Source of the DNA: Spodoptera frugiperda
Lineage: Eukaryota; Arthropoda; Insecta; Lepidoptera; Noctuidae
Direction: 5' to 3'
Length of the DNA stretch: 64,000 bases
Assembly (NCBI RefSeq): GCF_023101765.2
Contig: NC_064237.1
Span: 9,581,649 to 9,645,648, forward strand
This document shows positions 59,343 through 64,000 of this stretch, piece by piece; position 1 is the first letter of the stretch, and the number at the start of each line of letters is the position of its first letter. The notes beneath the pieces are model-generated. The model was not told the origin of the DNA. It made no database searches and was given only the letters and a program-made list of their open reading frames with translations. Made by a program: the position numbers and the translations under genes.

Positions 59343-60027
59343 ATAATACCACGGTAATTTATACATTATATTTTACTTAGTACATATTTAGTCTCCAAGT
59401 TTTACAGACTCAAGTATTTTCTTACTTAGAACATATTATTTAAATCATCAGATTTGCGAATAAAATTATCACAAATACCTGTTCTAAGTAAAGGAAATGC
59501 AATAATTTCAGCTACTTACATTACAGACTGAAACTCTCTTTCAGGATTAACGGATTTTTCTAACGGACTTTCGTCTGAAATATTTAAATTCTCATTAGTG
59601 GCGCCCTCTAGACGCTAACAAGATACAACTTGATATAAAACTCTGTTTACTTTTTTATTTCTTGTATCAAGTTTGAGATTTTCTTTTAAAAATACTAATT
59701 ACATTTGAATTGCTTTGAATTTAATGCAGATGTGTAATTTGGAAGCTTGGCGTTGGAAGTTTATGTATATACCTAGCAAACTTTTTTTATAGAAATTTAA
59801 ATGACTTTGTGTAAAAGTTACTGGCTATGAGAATTAGATTTTTAATCTTTAATCGTGTTTAGATGTGAAGTTTCTTGATTTGAAAACTTTTTTTAAAGTT
59901 ATCCCCTTTTTTATTGCAAATTGTTACAAGGCGCATTTTAATGTCTTTCATTTAATTCGTCGAAAAATTTACTTCGAAATCTCTACACAATGATATATTG
60001 AACGTAATTTGTAAAAAAAATATTTAT

Positions 60028-60200
60028 AACTTTCGTGAAACATACTAAATTAATTTTTATGTTATCGGCTTACTCACGTAACTGTTTGATGAGGAACGTT
60101 TTTTTACGACCAATTTCATTCCGCGACGCACGACACCGCGATTGTCGCGGAATGCTGATCATGAATATAGCCTCTAGCATGCCTTGAAACTAGTCGAGTT
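60028..60200 (+). repeat. Foldback family member, partial
   Basis: AACTTTCGTGAAACATACTAAATT and GTTATCGGCTTACTCACG, with a GC-rich inner palindrome (ATTCCGCGAC..GTCGCGGAAT) and CTAGCATGCCTTGAAACTAG. The right arm is cut by a SINE-2 fragment. Confidence 0.6.
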
Positions 60201-60318
60201 AGGCTCACCCCCTATTACATGGGACTTATAACACAAATGGTGAAAAGTGGGTGTACATTGCGGCATTACGTGCCGTAATGAGCACCTCTACCTACCCCAT
60301 CGAGATAAAAGGTGTGAT
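60201..60318 (+). repeat. SINE-2 3' fragment
   Basis: AGGCTCACCCCCTATTACAT and GGCATTACGTGCCGTAATGA. Confidence 0.6.
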
Positions 60319-60853
60319 GTTATGTGTATGTGATTATTATAATTATAAATTCCCAGTAAAATAAATATTATAATAATAAATAAAATTTATTCAAAAATAA
60401 TGTTTACAAAAAATGTTTAACATTACTCCAACAGAAACAAGGTTTCCTATTACAATAATGATACAATTACAGTGCTAAAAATATACTAGAACTAAAATAT
60501 TAATAACGGTATAAAACAATAATTTGGAAATGCATTATTTGATAGTGGACCGCCCGATCTAGGTTTAATTTAAAAACCTGTGTTTCAGGCCAGTAACAAC
60601 ACGTAGAGGGATTATGTAAATAAATAACTCAAAAACAAAAGGTTGATGAACCAATCTACAAGTCAAGTGGAATAACCTCTTAAAGCGCGCAAATCCCCGG
60701 ATATGGGGAAGTCTATAAAGATTTATCCTATAATCCAACGCCTGTATCATCTTCACTTGATCTCATTCATCTACTAATATTATAATTTGAGGAGTTGTTT
60801 GTTTATCCGTCTTTACAAGCTTTACTATTACTAGAAGTAGAACGATTACTAAG

Positions 60854-61150
60854 AGCATGCTTCGGCACGAATGGGCGGGTCGACCGGAGTGATTGGTATC
60901 ACTCCGGACACGGCCTCACAGAAAACCGACGTGAAACAACGCTTGAATTGTGTTTCGTTGTGTAAGTGAGGTTACCTGAAGCCCAATTACCCCCTTTCCC
61001 AATCCCCGATTCCCCGACAACCTTTTAATTCCTTACCTTCAATAGGCCGGCAACGCACTTGTGGCGCCTCTGGTATTTCGGGTGTTCATGGGCGGTGACG
61101 ATTGCTTGCCATCGTGATGCATGGGCTCGTTTGCCGGTTTATAGCATAAA
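60854..61150 (-). repeat. Repeat B copy
   Basis: GAGCATGCTTCGGCACGAAT, GGTATCACTCCGG, CCAATCCCCGATTCCCCGAC and GGGCTCGTTTGCCGG, inverted relative to 46659-46928. Confidence 0.7.
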
Positions 61151-61694
61151 AAACCTTCTATCTGTGTTGTGCGTGCGTTTACATTACTCACCTACAACCT
61201 ATAACACAGAAAAAATAAAATTGAAAACAAAAGAAATACGAATGGGCGTTGGACCCATGCTGCTTAACAACCAATCATCCGGCCACTAAGCCAACCGACA
61301 CTCTTTTAACAATAGTTGCGATATTACTCCATTACCTTTTCACCCATTATTTCATCCTAAGTGATCAGATCATCCAAGTGACCAAACAGAATCCCATAAT
61401 GTCGTCCGCATTCATACATAATGTGCATACAATTATACATATAGTTCCTGTATAGTCTTCTAATTGACATGCCTACTAATTGAAGATTAGACCGCCGACG
61501 CCGCCCATATAACATCCTAGCTGTCACGTTTATATAAACAAGGATTACATGTATGATGTGTGTGTAATATGCGGTCGTTGAACTGAGTTCATAGACGATT
61601 GTCTTGTAAAATCTTTAAGACTGTTAAGTGTTTTTTTTAATTTACTTAGGTGAAAAAATAACTTTGTAATCAAAACAATGAATAACTGAATAGC

Positions 61695-61858
61695 TTTTTA
61701 TGTTCGAACGTGCTAATCTCCGGAACTACTGATTTGATTTCAAAAATGTTTTTTGTGTTGGATAATGCATTTATCGACGAAGGTCAAACGTTATAAAAAG
61801 TCACGCTGCGATAAAAAGTAGCTGGGAAGAGCGGGTGAAACCGCGCGGAAGTAACTAG
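61695..61858 (+). mobile_element. Helitron-type short element
   Basis: GCTAATCTCCGGAACTACTG near the start and GCGGGTGAAACCGCGCGGAA then GTAACTAG at the end (61855-61858). Confidence 0.5.
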
Positions 61859-62647
61859 GAAATAGATATTTTCCTTAGCTACATAAGGGAAGTCATATAA
61901 TATTAGCACTTCTAAGAAGTCGTCCATCACATATTTCCATCGAAACGTTTCGTTTATAGAAACATGTCTCCAACCAGAAATATCGAATGGTGTACAAATA
62001 TCTTATTAACTTGTATATTGAACTATTTGAATAAAATATTTTATAGTACTTGCATTCTAGAAAAACAGACCGTGTGCTATTTCATTCACCAATGATTATA
62101 ATAAGTATATAATAGATTTCATAATACTTTGGAGTCAATTAATACACTAGATATTATACAAAAGAATTATAATAAGACCCAAGTCGCTCGTAACGCCATC
62201 TACTGAAAGCAAAAATGTTCATTCAATTCGTTTTGTTTAATTTAACAACCCTTGTAATAGTCGGAGAAACAACAACAGCTATTTTGGTAACACTTCAAGT
62301 AAAGAATCCTTTTCTGCTTAAGTTTACTCCTAACAATAAGTAAAATATGAAATAGAGCAGTAGCAACTGTTAACAATATCACCGAAACGAAAAAGATAAA
62401 CAGTGAAAATTACTCCGCCCACATTTCTCCAATATTGTCATCGAATAAATCACGTAGCTTAGCTTAGTACCAATAAGAGAATATCTGTACATACTTTTAA
62501 TATAAAATATTATTTCAAAATAATTAAAAACGTGATCGTACCACCGGTTAATTAAAGTGTAGAGATGCCAATTCTCTAGGGATGAAACTTATGTACTAAG
62601 TATATCTATAATAAGTTTTTAAACTGACATGGTCACTAGTAATATCA

Positions 62648-62791
62648 TTAGAACTTAAAACGGGATATTTGCCATGTTTATTAGTTTTTGTAAGTTTCCG
62701 ATATTTCGGCACTGTTGCAAGCGCCATGATCACGGATGAACTCTCATCAGTTCACTAATAAACATGCTAAATATCCCGTTTTAAGTTCTAA
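62648..62791. mobile_element. Foldback MITE, ~36-bp arms, 144 bp
   Basis: Arms TTAGAACTTAAAACGGGATA (continuing TTTGCCATGTTTATTA) and the inverse ending AAGTTCTAA, with a few mismatches. AATATC occurs at 62641-62646 and 62793-62798, one base outside each arm, a plausible target duplication. Confidence 0.7.
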
Positions 62792-63029
62792 GAATATCTA
62801 GATAGATATTGTGACCTCAAGAAATTTTATTCAAATGAATTGGTATTTGGCTGGCAGCATGGCAAAGCATGGCCAAATATAATGAGCATCTACACTAATC
62901 AATTAAATTGGAGTGTTTGTAACACTGAAATAACTGCTTTCTACTCCATGCGTATATACAATATACATACGATGCGAATATACCTATACATACGATACCT
63001 ACGTAGGGACACCAAAATAACATATTTTT

Positions 63030-63218
63030 AAATTTTTGTCTGTCTTTCAATCTGTTTGTTTCGGCTAATTTCTGAAATGATTAGACTGATTTTGACGGGA
63101 CTTTTAATGGCAGGTAGGAGTTCTTTAGGCTTTACTACTTTATTTCATAAAAAATATGAAACCAAAAGCTTATCCGAAGTCATTATTGTATACGGATGAA
63201 GTTACGAGCAACAGCTAG
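63030..63218 (+). mobile_element. Possible Helitron-type element
   Basis: TCTGTTTGTTTCGGCTAATT near the start and ATGAAGTTACGAGCAACAGC then TAG at the end (CTAG 63215-63218, followed by T). Start not defined. Confidence 0.4.
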
Positions 63219-64000
63219 TCTAATTATAAATGTGAGATACTTGTTTATTCTTAAAGTCGGCACGTATATTTGTCCACGACATCGATTAACGCGGCCGTCA
63301 ATAAGGAAAGAACCAAGGCTTCGGCTTGTATATTTGAGAGGTCGCCTATTTGTTTATTCCAAACGGGCGCCCCCGGAAATAAGTCTGGATGGAGTTCCAT
63401 TCGCTTTGATGAAAACGAAGAGATGAGATATTGCTTTGAAATGATACGTTTATGCCTAAAAGCAGACGCTCGGAACATTGCAATCTAGTTTTGGTTCCCT
63501 TGTAATTGTGATACGTTTGAGATGAGGTACGATCGAGTGCCGCAATATTCGGGTGATTCAATTCTTTGCTTGCAATTTTTTGGTATATTTTTGGTGGATT
63601 TTTTACTCATGATAATATTGTTTGTTATTTTATTGTGTCATACAGGGTGTAAACGGAACGCTCCCAAACGCCGCAAACTGGTGATGGCAATAAACGAGAT
63701 ATCTTTTTAAAAAATTAAGGAATCCGATTATGTAATAATAATTGTAATCAATTGCTTACGGCTGATGTTGCATGAATAATAACACAAAAACCAAAACTAT
63801 TAAAATTATAAAAACTTTTTTTTTCGTTTTTCGGGAGCGTTACATTTACATACTGTATATGATACGTGGTACAACGAAACCTGGCTACGTTTTGAACAAT
63901 CTCATTGTGGAAAGCTTAAAGACATATCATTTCAAAAAACTACTAATTTCAACTGTAACTAAGTCGAATTTTACAAAGCAATCGTTTGCGTAACAAATAG

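Larger units (their letters stand above)
41683..64000. other. Repeat-rich region, no confident gene
   Basis: No reading frame above ~105 codons shows family features. Apart from the SINE, Helitron, repeat B/C/D and foldback copies listed separately, the sequence is AT-rich and unassigned, notably 41700-42580, 43278-44551, 46075-46658, 46929-48062, 48217-49052, 50921-52013, 54600-57378, 58401-59197, 59343-60027, 60319-60853, 61859-62647 and 63219-64000. It could include introns of a gene whose exons I cannot see. Confidence 0.55.

Noticed and set aside
63196..63561. Overlapping short frames on both strands near the right end
   Set aside because: All under 80 codons, mutually overlapping, no splice context or recognisable domain.

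Overview
This window looks like genomic DNA from a moth (Lepidoptera, probably a noctuoid). It is AT-rich and has intron-containing genes. It carries Helitrons ending in CTAG after a GC-rich hairpin, several tRNA-derived SINE families of noctuid type, and many foldback/MITE elements. Only two genes appear intact. Both encode GMC-family FAD oxidoreductases of the glucose dehydrogenase/ecdysone oxidase type. They share the same four-exon plan: an 11-nt coding first exon, a signal-peptide exon, a Rossmann-motif exon and one long catalytic exon.

Layout. Positions 1-8652 are a mosaic of mobile DNA. It holds a frameshifted LINE ORF1 fragment and a Helitron 3' end fused to the C-terminal piece of a transposase-like family. 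A second copy of that family lacks its C-terminus and is interrupted by a 3.2-kb degenerate hAT element and by a LINE tail. The hAT element has an 8-bp target duplication, a BED-finger transposase and clustered TATCGATA motifs. The block ends in a Helitron terminus placed in an intron of the first GMC pseudogene copy.

Positions 8653-31087 are a tandem array of a unit of about 5.4 kb (without later insertions). Three upstream copies (A, B, C) are broken: all lose the catalytic exon at the same base, and B and C also have separate deletions. The fourth copy (28009-31087) is intact and encodes 616 aa. Later insertions distinguish the units: a 2329-bp Helitron in unit B and a 1256-bp TIR element with a 4-bp duplication in unit C. 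The sister units keep the empty sites, so both insertion boundaries can be read to the base.

Positions 31088-39016 are intergenic and rich in repeats. The second GMC gene lies at 39017-41663 (618 aa) and has a TA-flanked MITE in intron 1. From 41.7 kb to the end I find no convincing gene, only SINEs, Helitrons, MITEs and unassigned AT-rich sequence, apart from one weak candidate first exon near 47.2 kb.

How the genes work together: the two GMC genes are probably part of a local paralogous cluster of secreted flavoenzymes. The array shows how such a cluster grows by tandem duplication and how its copies decay. The substrates cannot be read from sequence. An assembly artefact (retained haplotypes) cannot be excluded for the array without long reads.
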